Assembly: GCA_023257495.1 (NCBI GenBank)
Contig: JALRCC010000076.1
Span: 1-6,780, forward strand
Length of the DNA: 6,780 nt
Origin: Rugosibacter sp.
GTDB taxonomy: Bacteria; Pseudomonadota; Gammaproteobacteria; Burkholderiales; Rhodocyclaceae
Reading direction: 5' to 3'
The notes under the pieces were generated by a model. It was not told where the DNA came from, searched no databases, and was given only the letters and a program-made list of their open reading frames with translations. The translations under genes and the position numbers were made by a program. How positions within the stretch are numbered: the first letter of the stretch is position 1; each line of letters begins with the position of its first letter. Of this stretch, positions 1-6,209 are shown one piece after another.

Positions 1-21
1 TCGAAGGCTAAGGCGAAGGTT

Positions 22-1320
22 TTAGTGAAATTGCGCTTCTTCAGTCGATCCGGTCAGCGCGGTAACAGAGGAGGTGCCTCCTTGAATGACCGTGGTGACA
101 TCATCGAAATATCCGGTGCCTACTTCTTGTTGATGAGAGACAAAGCTATATCCGTGTTCGCGTGCCGAAAATTCTGGCTCTTGCACTTTTTCAACATAGG
201 CCGTCATACCCCGCGCGACATAATCCTGCGCCAAGTCGAACATGTTGTACCACATGGAATGAATGCCGGCGAGGGTGATGAATTGATACTTGTAACCCAT
301 AGCACCTAGCTCGCGCTGAAACTTGGCAATGGTGGCGTCGTCAAGGTTTTTCTTCCAGTTAAAAGAAGGAGAGCAGTTGTAGGCCAACATTTTCCCAGGA
401 TGTTTGGCGTGTACGGCGTCAGCAAATTGACGCGCAAAGTTCAAGTCAGGGGTTCCTGTTTCGCACCAGACTAGATCAGCATAAGGTGCATAGGCAATCG
501 CGCGCGATATGGCTTGGTCTATGCCGTTACGTGTTTTATAGAAGCCTTCGCTAGTACGCTCACCGGTGCAAAAGGCGACGTCGTTTTCATCGTAGTTGGA
601 GGTTAAAAGATCGGCTGCTTCAGCATCTGTTCGAGCGATGACCAGTGTGGGCACACCGCATACGTCAGCTGCCATGCGTGCAGCAATCAGTTTTTGCACG
701 GCTTCCCTCGTTGGCACAAGTACTTTACCGCCCATATGGCCACATTTTTTGACAGAAGCGAGTTGATCCTCCCAATGGACGCCACTTGCCCCGGCGGCGA
801 TCATTGCTTTCATCAATTCAAAGGCATTCAATACGCCGCCAAAGCCGGCTTCGGCGTCGGCAACGATAGGGGCAAAGTAGTCGATATAATTTTTATCACC
901 GGCTTCGATTCCTTTTGCGTACTGGATTTCATCCGCACGGCGAAATGAGTTATTGATTCGCTCGACAACTTTTGGTACGGAATCAACGGGATAAAGTGAT
1001 TGGTCAGGATACATGGAGGCGTAGCTGTTATTGTCCGCTGCAACCTGCCAGCCACTGAGATAAATCGCTTTAATCCCTGCCTTGACCTGTTGCATTGCCT
1101 GACCGCCTGTGAGCGCGCCGAGGCAATTGACATAGGGCTGATTCTGCAGCAAGTCCCATAACTTTTCTGCGCCTCGACGCGCCAGGGTGTGCTCAATGGG
1201 GAATGAGCCGCGCAGGCGAACGACATCTTCAGCCGTGTAGCCCCGTGTGATGTTTTTCCAGCGTGGATTTTCTGCCCAGTCTTTTGTCAGAGCGGCAATG
1301 GCTTCTTTGCGAGTAGTCAT
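22..1320 (-). CDS. aceA: Isocitrate lyase (glyoxylate shunt), complete
   Basis: Cleaves isocitrate to glyoxylate and succinate in the cytoplasm, the first step of the glyoxylate shunt used for growth on acetate and fatty acids. The 432-residue product matches the E. coli-type enzyme (434 aa) in length and carries its hallmarks: SGWQVAAD at 89-96 (substrate loop), DAEAGFGG at 155-162 (Mg-binding region), VHWED at 181-185, the catalytic loop KKCGHM at 191-196 with catalytic Cys193, IARTDAEA at 228-235 and NCSPSFNW at 315-322. The C-terminus ends in the family-typical TGSTEEAQF plus one extra His. The start is supported by an AAAGGAA Shine-Dalgarno (complement of 1326-1332) about five bases before the ATG. 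The stop is TAA. It has its own promoter region and is separated from upstream clpA by a terminator, so it is probably a single-gene unit. Only 21 bases follow it in the window and no terminator is visible there. Confidence 0.97.
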   Translation of the reverse strand: MTTRKEAIAALTKDWAENPRWKNITRGYTAEDVVRLRGSFPIEHTLARRGAEKLWDLLQNQPYVNCLGALTGGQAMQQVKAGIKAIYLSGWQVAADNNSYASMYPDQSLYPVDSVPKVVERINNSFRRADEIQYAKGIEAGDKNYIDYFAPIVADAEAGFGGVLNAFELMKAMIAAGASGVHWEDQLASVKKCGHMGGKVLVPTREAVQKLIAARMAADVCGVPTLVIARTDAEAADLLTSNYDENDVAFCTGERTSEGFYKTRNGIDQAISRAIAYAPYADLVWCETGTPDLNFARQFADAVHAKHPGKMLAYNCSPSFNWKKNLDDATIAKFQRELGAMGYKYQFITLAGIHSMWYNMFDLAQDYVARGMTAYVEKVQEPEFSAREHGYSFVSHQQEVGTGYFDDVTTVIQGGTSSVTALTGSTEEAQFH

Positions 1321-1374
1321 TTTGATTCCTTTAAGGGTAGGTTGTATGAGTTGAGGTAAATAATTACGCCCTCA

Positions 1375-1402
1375 TTTTTAAACAAAATTTATCTTATGTC
1401 AA
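1375..1402 (-). promoter_or_regulatory. Putative sigma-70 promoter of aceA
   Basis: On the minus strand a perfect -35 TTGACA (complement of 1397-1402) is followed after 16 bases by TAAAAA (complement of 1375-1380), a 4/6 match to the -10 consensus. Transcription would begin near 1368, giving a leader of roughly 48 bases before aceA. The surrounding DNA is very AT-rich. The -35 is strong and the -10 weak, which suits a promoter that needs an activator, but that is inference. Confidence 0.45.
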
Positions 1403-1405
1403 CTG

Positions 1406-1417
1406 TCTTATATAAGA
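1406..1417. promoter_or_regulatory. 12-base perfect palindrome upstream of the aceA -35, possible operator
   Basis: TCTTATATAAGA is identical to its reverse complement. It lies three bases upstream (in aceA orientation) of the TTGACA hexamer. The half-element TCTTAT recurs at 1392-1397, 14 bases away, overlapping the -35 by one base. The position suits an activator or repressor site for acetate-responsive control, but I do not recognise the motif and AT-rich palindromes can arise by chance. Confidence 0.3.
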
Positions 1418-1611
1418 ATTTTTAGACGCATTTAAACTGAATTTAGTTTGGTAAATAGATTTCAAATAATTGTTTTATATGGCATCAATCCCTTTTTTTT
1501 CTCGGTGCAGGTCGTTTTGTTGGGATCGATGAAGCCCAACTTTTAAGTAATGACTGCAGAAATATCATCCGAGAGGGACGAGATGAATCGGGCGGGTGGT
1601 CGGCCTAAGCT
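1418..1611. other. Non-coding spacer between the aceA promoter region and the clpA terminator
   Basis: I see no convincing gene here. The left part (to about 1480) is AT-rich and may be upstream control DNA of aceA. The right part holds one short inverted repeat, GTTGGG at 1519-1524 and CCCAAC at 1535-1540 with a 10-base loop, followed by TTTT on the plus strand. No plus-strand gene ends here for it to terminate, and no good plus-strand promoter was found upstream, so its role is unknown. Confidence 0.5.
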
Positions 1612-1645
1612 AAAAAACTCGGCGCTGGTGAGACGCCGAGTTTTT
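1612..1645 (-). terminator. Rho-independent terminator of the clpSA operon (bidirectional in form)
   Basis: A seven-pair GC-rich stem, CTCGGCG (1618-1624) with CGCCGAG (1634-1640), encloses a nine-base loop. It is flanked by an A6 run at 1612-1617 and a T5 run at 1641-1645, which extend the stem and give a U-tract on either strand. It begins 25 bases downstream of the clpA stop, so it would end the clpS-clpA transcript before it reaches aceA. The symmetry means it could also stop plus-strand transcription. Confidence 0.88.
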
Positions 1646-1670
1646 AGGTGTGAACTACAAAAGTGATTAT

Positions 1671-3947
1671 TTAGCCGACAGTAGATGATGGAATCGGCGG
1701 ATTGGTCGATGCATCCTCAAATGTCAGTATGACTTTTTCATTTTCGTCAAGATCAATAACTACTCGGCCACCATGAATCAATCGGCCAAATAGCAATTCA
1801 TCCGTCAAAGCCGAGCGGATCGTGTCTTGAATCAGCCGCGCCATGGGACGGGCACCCATCAAGGGGTCAAAGCCCTTTTCACCCAGCCACGCACGAAGGG
1901 CATCGGTGAAAATGGCCTCGACTTTTTTCTCGTGCAACTGACCTTCCAGCTGCATGAGAAACTTATCAACGACACGCAGAATAATCTGTGCGTCCAGGGC
2001 GCGGAAGGAGATGATGGCGTCCAGCCGATTACGGAACTCTGGTGTGAACATGCGCTTGATATCAACCAGCTCATCGCCCTGCGTTTTATTTGTTGTAAAG
2101 CCGATGCTGGTTTTTTGTAAAGACTCTGCCCCCGCATTGGTGGTCATGATAATAATCACATTACGGAAGTCCGCCTTGCGGCCATTATTGTCTGTTAATG
2201 AGCCATGATCCATTACTTGCAGCAAGATATTGAAAATCTCAGGATGCGCTTTTTCTATTTCATCGAGCAAGAGCACGGCGTGCGGCTTCTTTGTAATGGC
2301 TTCAGTGAGTAAGCCGCCCTGATCGAACCCAACATAACCTGGTGGAGCTCCGATGAGGCGGCTGACGGCATGACGCTCCATATATTCGGACATGTCAAAG
2401 CGGATGAGGTCAATCCCCATACAGTAAGCCAGTTGCCTGGCCACTTCGGTTTTGCCCACGCCCGTGGGGCCAGAGAAAAGAAAACTACCGATTGGTTTTT
2501 GCGGGTCGCCCAGACCAGAGCGAGACATTTTGATAGCCCTAACCAACGCTTCGATCGCCGCATTTTGGCCATAGACCATGCTCATCAGGTCGCGATCGAG
2601 ATTTTTGAGCGCCGAGCGATCATCTGACGAGACGTGTTTGGGCGGAATCCGCGCAATTTTCGCAACTACCTCTTCGATTTCAGTTTTACCAATCAGCTTT
2701 TTTTGCTTCGATTTCGGCAGGATACGCTGCGCAGCGCCCGCTTCATCAATCACATCAATGGCTTTATCGGGGAGATGTCGATCATTGATATATTTCGCAG
2801 AGAGTTCGGCCGCACTGGAAATGGCGGCAGACGAATACTTGACGCCGTGATGCTCTTCAAAACGTGATTTAAGGCCACGCAGAATGGAGATAGTCTCGTT
2901 AACTGAGGGCTCATTGACATCAACTTTCTGGAAGCGCCGTGATAGCGCGTGATCTTTTTCAAATACACCGCGATATTCGTTATACGTTGTTGCGCCAATA
3001 CATTTGAGGGCACCAGAAGACAGCGCTGGCTTCAGTAGATTCGAGGCATCAAGCGTGCCACCTGAGGCAGCGCCAGCGCCGATCAGCGTATGAATTTCAT
3101 CAATGAATAAAATCGAATTAGGTGTGTCAGACAATTGCTTTAAAACTGCCTTTAAGCGTTGCTCGAAGTCACCCCGATATTTTGTTCCCGCTAACAGTGA
3201 CCCCATATCAAGCGAGTAAACAATCGAATTGGCAAGGATATCCGGGACGCGGCCTTCAGTGATGCGCCGAGCGAGGCCTTCCGCAATGGCTGTTTTGCCG
3301 ACCCCCGCCTCGCCAACGAGCAGGGGGTTGTTTTTACGTCGCCGACAAAGTGTCTGGATGACACGTTCGACCTCTTTATCCCGTCCGATCAACGGATCTA
3401 TCTTGCCAATGAGTGCTTGCTGATTCAGATTTTGTGCAAAGTTTTCAAGCGCCCCCGCTTTTTCTTGTGACTCTGCCTCGGTTTCGGTTGCTTCATCTTT
3501 GTTGTGTGGTGGTTGAACCTTCGCAATGCCGTGAGATATAAAGTTCACTACATCAAGGCGCGAGATATTCTGCCGCTGGAGGAAGTACACCGCGTGCGAG
3601 TCTTTTTCGCCAAATATCGCAACGAGTACATTGGCACCAGTGACTTCTTTTTTCCCGGATGACTGCACATGCAAAATGGCACGTTGAATAACGCGTTGAA
3701 ATCCCAAGGTAGGCTGTGTATCAATCTCATCAGTGCCACTCACCGTGGGTGTATGGTCGCTAATGAAAGCGGTCAGCTCCTTGCGTAATTCTTCCATATC
3801 AACGGCACACGCACGCAAAACTTCCGCAGCAGAGGGATTGTCAAGCAGAGCTAACAGCAAATGCTCCACAGTAATGAATTCGTGGCGCTTCTGACGTGCA
3901 TCTACGAAAGCCATATGCAAGCTAACTTCAAGTTCTTGGGCAATCAT
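1671..3947 (-). CDS. clpA: ClpA, ATP-dependent unfoldase subunit of the ClpAP protease
   Basis: Hexameric cytoplasmic AAA+ unfoldase that threads substrates into ClpP. The 758-residue product has the full ClpA layout and the length of E. coli ClpA (758 aa). The N-domain, which docks ClpS, covers about 1-143. A charged linker with [15 protein letters not shown] at 149-163 follows. D1 has Walker A GEAGVGKT at 212-219, pore loop GTKYRGDFE at 254-262 (Tyr257), Walker B ILFIDE at 279-284 and arginine-finger region SRRF at 336-339. D2 has Walker A GPTGVGKT at 493-500, pore loop GYVG at 537-540, Walker B VLLLDE at 558-563 and sensor-2 GAR at 698-700. The ClpP-docking loop is IGF at 615-617 (IGL in E. 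coli). Its ATG overlaps the clpS stop, with GGAGG inside the end of clpS. The stop is TAA. Codon third positions are mixed, unlike the right-hand genes. Confidence 0.97.
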   Translation of the reverse strand: MIAQELEVSLHMAFVDARQKRHEFITVEHLLLALLDNPSAAEVLRACAVDMEELRKELTAFISDHTPTVSGTDEIDTQPTLGFQRVIQRAILHVQSSGKKEVTGANVLVAIFGEKDSHAVYFLQRQNISRLDVVNFISHGIAKVQPPHNKDEATETEAESQEKAGALENFAQNLNQQALIGKIDPLIGRDKEVERVIQTLCRRRKNNPLLVGEAGVGKTAIAEGLARRITEGRVPDILANSIVYSLDMGSLLAGTKYRGDFEQRLKAVLKQLSDTPNSILFIDEIHTLIGAGAASGGTLDASNLLKPALSSGALKCIGATTYNEYRGVFEKDHALSRRFQKVDVNEPSVNETISILRGLKSRFEEHHGVKYSSAAISSAAELSAKYINDRHLPDKAIDVIDEAGAAQRILPKSKQKKLIGKTEIEEVVAKIARIPPKHVSSDDRSALKNLDRDLMSMVYGQNAAIEALVRAIKMSRSGLGDPQKPIGSFLFSGPTGVGKTEVARQLAYCMGIDLIRFDMSEYMERHAVSRLIGAPPGYVGFDQGGLLTEAITKKPHAVLLLDEIEKAHPEIFNILLQVMDHGSLTDNNGRKADFRNVIIIMTTNAGAESLQKTSIGFTTNKTQGDELVDIKRMFTPEFRNRLDAIISFRALDAQIILRVVDKFLMQLEGQLHEKKVEAIFTDALRAWLGEKGFDPLMGARPMARLIQDTIRSALTDELLFGRLIHGGRVVIDLDENEKVILTFEDASTNPPIPSSTVG

Positions 3948-4270
3948 CAGTTTTCCTCCATAACGCAGGCCAATGGGTGCTGGTGTTGGCGCGCAAATGC
4001 GCTAACCAGTCCAACCTTAGTTGCGGCAATATCCATAGGATAAACGCCGCAGACACCTTTTCCTTCACGATGCACTTTCAGCATAACTTGCATTGCTTGT
4101 TCTCGCGATAAATTAAAAAATTTTTCCAGAACCATCACGACGAAATCCATGGGCGTGAAATCATCATTCAGCAGCAATACCTTGTACATCGGCGGTAAGC
4201 TTGCTTTGCTTTTTTCTGGGGCCAGTGCGGCGTTTCCCCCAGTGTCAGGTGTTTCTTTGCGTATAGCCAT
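3947..4270 (-). CDS. clpS: ClpS, N-degron adaptor of ClpAP
   Basis: Small cytoplasmic adaptor that binds N-terminal destabilising residues and hands those proteins to ClpA, also changing ClpAP substrate choice. The product is 107 residues from the ATG chosen here (E. coli ClpS is 106). A flexible N-tail covers about 1-25 and the core follows, with [15 protein letters not shown] at 31-45. This contains the N-degron pocket residues Asn35, Asp36, Asp37, Thr39 and Met41, and His67 lies in [15 protein letters not shown] follows at 75-82. All pocket residues known from the family are present. An in-frame GTG two codons upstream (4274-4276) is an alternative start; neither start has a strong Shine-Dalgarno, and ATG is preferred by codon. 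It is the first gene of the clpS-clpA operon and is divergent from csp. Confidence 0.96.
   Translation of the reverse strand: MAIRKETPDTGGNAALAPEKSKASLPPMYKVLLLNDDFTPMDFVVMVLEKFFNLSREQAMQVMLKVHREGKGVCGVYPMDIAATKVGLVSAFARQHQHPLACVMEEN
3955..3959 (-). promoter_or_regulatory. Strong Shine-Dalgarno of clpA inside the clpS coding end
   Basis: The minus strand reads GGAGG, seven bases before the clpA ATG and within the last codons of clpS. Stop and start overlap in TGATG (3945-3949), sharing one base. This fixes the clpA start and points to translational coupling, so adaptor and unfoldase would be made together. Confidence 0.8.
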
Positions 4271-4321
4271 GAGCACATTCTAATGTTGGTTATGGGGGTT
4301 TCAACCGAACAAAAAGCAGGG

Positions 4322-4351
4322 TTTATATGGGGTAAAAAAAATGTAATTCAA
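4322..4351 (-). promoter_or_regulatory. Putative sigma-70 promoter of the clpS-clpA operon
   Basis: The minus strand reads TTGAAT (complement of 4346-4351), then an 18-base spacer containing a run of eight T, then TATAAA (complement of 4322-4327). Transcription would start near 4314, giving a leader of about 45 bases before clpS. Position and hexamer quality are good for the only gene pair it could serve. Confidence 0.5.
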
Positions 4352-4363
4352 GGGATTTTGCAT

Positions 4364-4391
4364 GCTAAGGGTGGTGGGTGGTGGGCTAAGG
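4364..4391 (+). repeat. G-rich tract flanked by direct GCTAAGG repeats, possible two-tier G-quadruplex
   Basis: GCTAAGG occurs at 4364-4370 and again at 4385-4391. Between and overlapping them is GGGTGGTGGGTGGTGGG (4369-4385), five G-tracts of two or three G separated by single T. Single-base loops favour a two-layer quadruplex on the plus strand. The tract lies between the putative clpS and csp promoters, 13 bases upstream of the csp -35. Function is unknown. Confidence 0.5.
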
Positions 4392-4403
4392 TATAAATAG
4401 TTG

Positions 4404-4432
4404 TTGACGTGGTTAAATTTAGCAGGTAAAAC
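4404..4432 (+). promoter_or_regulatory. Putative sigma-70 promoter of the cold-shock gene
   Basis: TTGACG (4404-4409), a 17-base spacer and TAAAAC (4427-4432; 4/6 match to TATAAT). The start would lie near 4439, about 150 bases before the csp ATG. A weaker TATAAA at 4392-4397 lacks a suitable -35. Confidence 0.42.
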
Positions 4433-4438
4433 GCACAC

Positions 4439-4587
4439 CGTGTTTAGCTTATGTTTTGCTTAAAGTTTTACAAAATTCTTTTGGCGCTTTTGAACCTAAG
4501 TGTTAAGCATGCCCCGGCCGGGGTGCGGTTTCCTCTTGTAGCCCGCAGCGGTGGCCGATTTGTTCGTTTTGATTAAGGAATAGTTAC
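4439..4587 (+). promoter_or_regulatory. Long structured leader of the cold-shock mRNA (candidate thermosensor)
   Basis: If the promoter call is right, csp has a leader of about 150 bases. It contains inverted arms TGCTTAA (4457-4463) and TTAAGCA (4503-4509), the 12-base palindrome CCCCGGCCGGGG (4512-4523), and a hairpin TGCGG (4524-4528) with CCGCA (4543-4547). The loop of that hairpin carries TTTCCT (4529-4534), and TTCCT can pair with AGGAA of the Shine-Dalgarno (AAGGAA, 4575-4580). Long leaders are known for cspA-type genes, where they act as temperature-responsive RNA switches. That this one does so is inference. Confidence 0.4.
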
Positions 4588-4872
4588 ATGGCAACTGGTA
4601 TAGTAAAATGGTTCAACGATGCCAAAGGTTTTGGGTTCATTCAGCCCGATGGCGGCGGGCCGGATGCTTTTGCCCACTTCTCGGCCATCCAGTCCGAAGG
4701 CTACAAAAGCCTGAAGGAAGGTGCCCGCGTCAGCTTTGAGCTGAGCCAAGGCAGCAAAGGCCTGATGGCCGCGAACATCCGCACCGAATCGGATGCCCCC
4801 GGTCCTGCGCAGCCTGACGCGGCGAGGGACCCGGCCAAGTCTGACTCTGCCGCCCCTGCGCCCGGAGTTTGA
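4588..4872 (+). CDS. cspD: Cold-shock domain protein with C-terminal Ala/Pro/Asp tail, CspD-like by position
   Basis: Single-stranded nucleic-acid-binding OB-fold protein, 94 residues. The cold-shock domain fills 1 to about 67, with VKWFN at 6-10, RNP1 KGFGFI at 13-18 and RNP2 AFAHF at 27-31. RNP2 starts with Ala where Leu, Val or Ile is usual. The domain ends at about AANIRTES, after which residues 68-94 form a tail of Pro, Ala, Asp and Ser that ordinary 67-70 residue Csp proteins lack. Divergence from clpS-clpA matches E. coli cspD, which also has an FAH motif and a short C-terminal extension; equivalence in function (replication inhibition in stationary phase) is not shown. The start is fixed by AAGGAA seven bases upstream. 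The first 16 or so codons include ATA, GTA and AAA, while later codons are GC-rich, so the composition step may lie inside this gene. Stop is TGA. Confidence 0.93.
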   Translation: MATGIVKWFNDAKGFGFIQPDGGGPDAFAHFSAIQSEGYKSLKEGARVSFELSQGSKGLMAANIRTESDAPGPAQPDAARDPAKSDSAAPAPGV

Positions 4873-4953
4873 GCGCCCGAATCTGCGCGCGCCTCCCCTC
4901 ACAGCATGGGGATGCCTTTATCCTATGGGCTTTCACCCGCGCATCCCGAACCC

Positions 4954-5436
4954 ATGAACATTTCTGCACTCTTGAACCGCCCCACGTTCCATCGATGGCA
5001 TCGCCTTGGCGCTTGGGCCTTGGCCTTGCTGGCCGTCAACTGCTGGGCCCAGCAGGGGCCCCAGCTGAATCTGCCCAGAACCCAGCTGCAAGCGGGCATG
5101 CACGTGCTGGATGTGCAGCTCGCCCAAACGCCGGAGCAGCGCCAAATCGGTCTGATGTGGCGCAAGGACATGCCTCAGCACGAAGGCATGTTGTTTGTCT
5201 TTGAGCAGCCCGCCACGCAATGCTTCTGGATGCGAAACACCTTGATCCCCTTGTCTGCCGCTTTTCTCGCAGATGACGGAACGATTGTGAACATTGCGGA
5301 CATGAAACCCCAAAGCGACGTCTCGCATTGCTCTGAAAAACCTGTTCGCTATGTCCTGGAGATGAATCTCGGCTGGTTTGCCAAGCGACAACTCAAGGCG
5401 GGTTACAAATTGGGCGGCGCAGTCTTCAAACGCTGA
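4954..5436 (+). CDS. DUF192 family protein with signal peptide
   Basis: Member of the DUF192 family, small beta-rich proteins of unknown biochemical role. From the ATG chosen here the product has 160 residues. A signal peptide is visible: a basic n-region with HRWHRLG at 13-19, a hydrophobic stretch AWALALLAV at 20-28 and a likely cleavage after CWA (residue 32), so export to the periplasm is expected. NC before the cut does not make a proper lipobox. Family motifs follow: IGLMWRKDMP at 65-74, GMLFVF at 78-83, CFWMRNTLIPLSAAFL at 90-105, TIVNIADMKP at 110-119 and a late YVLEMNLGW at 133-141. In-frame ATGs at 4906 and 4912 would add 16 or 14 residues ahead of the signal; no start has a clear Shine-Dalgarno, and 4954 gives the more normal signal peptide. 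It lies 81 bases behind csp without an obvious terminator between them, so they may be co-transcribed. Confidence 0.88.
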   Translation: MNISALLNRPTFHRWHRLGAWALALLAVNCWAQQGPQLNLPRTQLQAGMHVLDVQLAQTPEQRQIGLMWRKDMPQHEGMLFVFEQPATQCFWMRNTLIPLSAAFLADDGTIVNIADMKPQSDVSHCSEKPVRYVLEMNLGWFAKRQLKAGYKLGGAVFKR

Positions 5437-5459
5437 GCGAAGCGCTGCACCGGGAACGC

Positions 5460-5807
5460 TCAAACACCCCAAACCACATCAGCGCCCTGAGCCGAGCTCA
5501 GTTTCAGCAGCTTGAGCATGGGGGCAGCGCGCTGGGCCAAACTGACGGCCTCCTGCAGCTTGGCCTCTCCGTCGTCTGTCCGCTCGGCAGCCTCTTCTTC
5601 AGGCTTGTTTTGGGCTGCACGCTGTTTGCGCATGGCCTCATCTTGCGCCACGGCCGCTTCCAGGCGAGCCATGGCCGCGGGCAGGTCTTGCGCCAGCACG
5701 ATCCCTTGGACAGGGTCCTTGTCCAGGATGATTTTGAGCAGCCTTCTGGCGTCGGCTTCCAGCATGATGAGGTCGCTGGCGGCTTGGGATTTGAATTTGA
5801 ACAACAT
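5460..5807 (-). CDS. DUF1840 family protein, conserved hypothetical
   Basis: A 115-residue product resembling the DUF1840 family common in betaproteobacteria; no biochemical role is known to me. Visible features are the family opening MLFKFKSQAASDLIMLEADARRLL (read in two parts: MLFKFKSQAA at 1-10, then SDLIMLEADARRLL at 11-24), a short AMARLEAAVAQDEAMRKQRAA helix region at about 45-65, an acidic linker rich in Glu and Asp at 69-85, and the family ending SLAQRAAPML then GADVVWGV at 108-115. No signal peptide or membrane segment is seen, so it is probably cytoplasmic. The start is fixed by GGAG (complement of 5813-5816) five bases upstream; a longer reading frame from 5870 would overlap ihfA and lacks family similarity in its extra 21 residues. 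It begins 22 bases after the ihfA stop, so it is probably the last gene of the pheT-ihfA transcript. It converges on the DUF192 gene with 23 bases between stops. Confidence 0.88.
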   Translation of the reverse strand: MLFKFKSQAASDLIMLEADARRLLKIILDKDPVQGIVLAQDLPAAMARLEAAVAQDEAMRKQRAAQNKPEEEAAERTDDGEAKLQEAVSLAQRAAPMLKLLKLSSAQGADVVWGV

Positions 5808-5829
5808 GGGGGCTCCAATCGTGTTGGAT

Positions 5830-6180
5830 TCAGCGGCCCACCGTCTCCACACCTTCGTCGTCAACGGCATCGCCCTGGATCAAGGCCTTGAGTTTATGGC
5901 TGGCATGAAAGGTCGCGACACGACGTGCATCAATAGGGATCAATTCTCCAGTGCGCGGGTTGCGGCCCGGACGCGCTGCCTTGGTGCGGATCTGGAAGTT
6001 GCCAAAGCCTGAGATCTTCACGTCGTCCCCGGCGATCAGGCTGTCCACGACCAGGTCGAAGAAGGCATCGACCATGTCCTTGGACTCACGCTTGTTCAAG
6101 CCAATTTGCTCGAACAGCAAATCGGCCAGGTGCGCCTTGGTCAGGGCCGGGGTTTCCAGGGTTTCAAAGCTGATTTGCAT
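5830..6180 (-). CDS. ihfA: Integration host factor subunit alpha
   Basis: One half of the IHF heterodimer, a nucleoid protein that bends DNA sharply at specific sites and assists recombination, replication and sigma-54 transcription. The 116-residue product has the DNABII fold: [20 protein letters not shown] from residue 13, GFGNFQIR at 58-65, and the DNA-binding arm [10 protein letters not shown] at 70-79, whose Pro75 corresponds to the intercalating proline. [14 protein letters not shown] at 85-98 closes the fold. [14 protein letters not shown] and the pheT linkage mark it as IhfA rather than HU or IhfB. Compared with E. coli IhfA (99 aa) it carries about ten extra N-terminal residues and an acidic tail, [13 protein letters not shown] at 104-116. 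It starts 29 bases after the pheT stop with only a weak GGAC-like ribosome binding site, which suggests read-through translation from pheT. The stop is TGA. Confidence 0.95.
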   Translation of the reverse strand: MQISFETLETPALTKAHLADLLFEQIGLNKRESKDMVDAFFDLVVDSLIAGDDVKISGFGNFQIRTKAARPGRNPRTGELIPIDARRVATFHASHKLKALIQGDAVDDEGVETVGR

Positions 6181-6209
6181 GGGCGCGTCCGTTCAAAGAA
6201 GCCGCGGCA

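Noticed and set aside
25..309. A plus-strand 94-codon frame at the left edge
   Set aside because: It is antisense to the conserved C-terminal part of isocitrate lyase and has no recognisable domain.
828..1226. A 132-codon minus-strand frame inside aceA, and similar short frames within clpA
   Set aside because: They overlap fully conserved coding sequence in another frame and show no domain or start signal.
4405..4420. TGACGT near the csp promoter as a cold-box element like that of E. coli cspA
   Set aside because: Only six bases match and they overlap the putative -35 rather than lying at the start of the transcript.
5434..5462. A terminator between the converging DUF192 and DUF1840 genes
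   Set aside because: Only a four-pair AGCG/CGCT stem is visible and no T-run follows on either strand.
4933..5472. A 179-codon minus-strand open frame opposite the DUF192 gene
   Set aside because: It mirrors a gene with clear family motifs and a signal peptide, has no recognisable domain, and long antisense frames are expected in GC-rich DNA.
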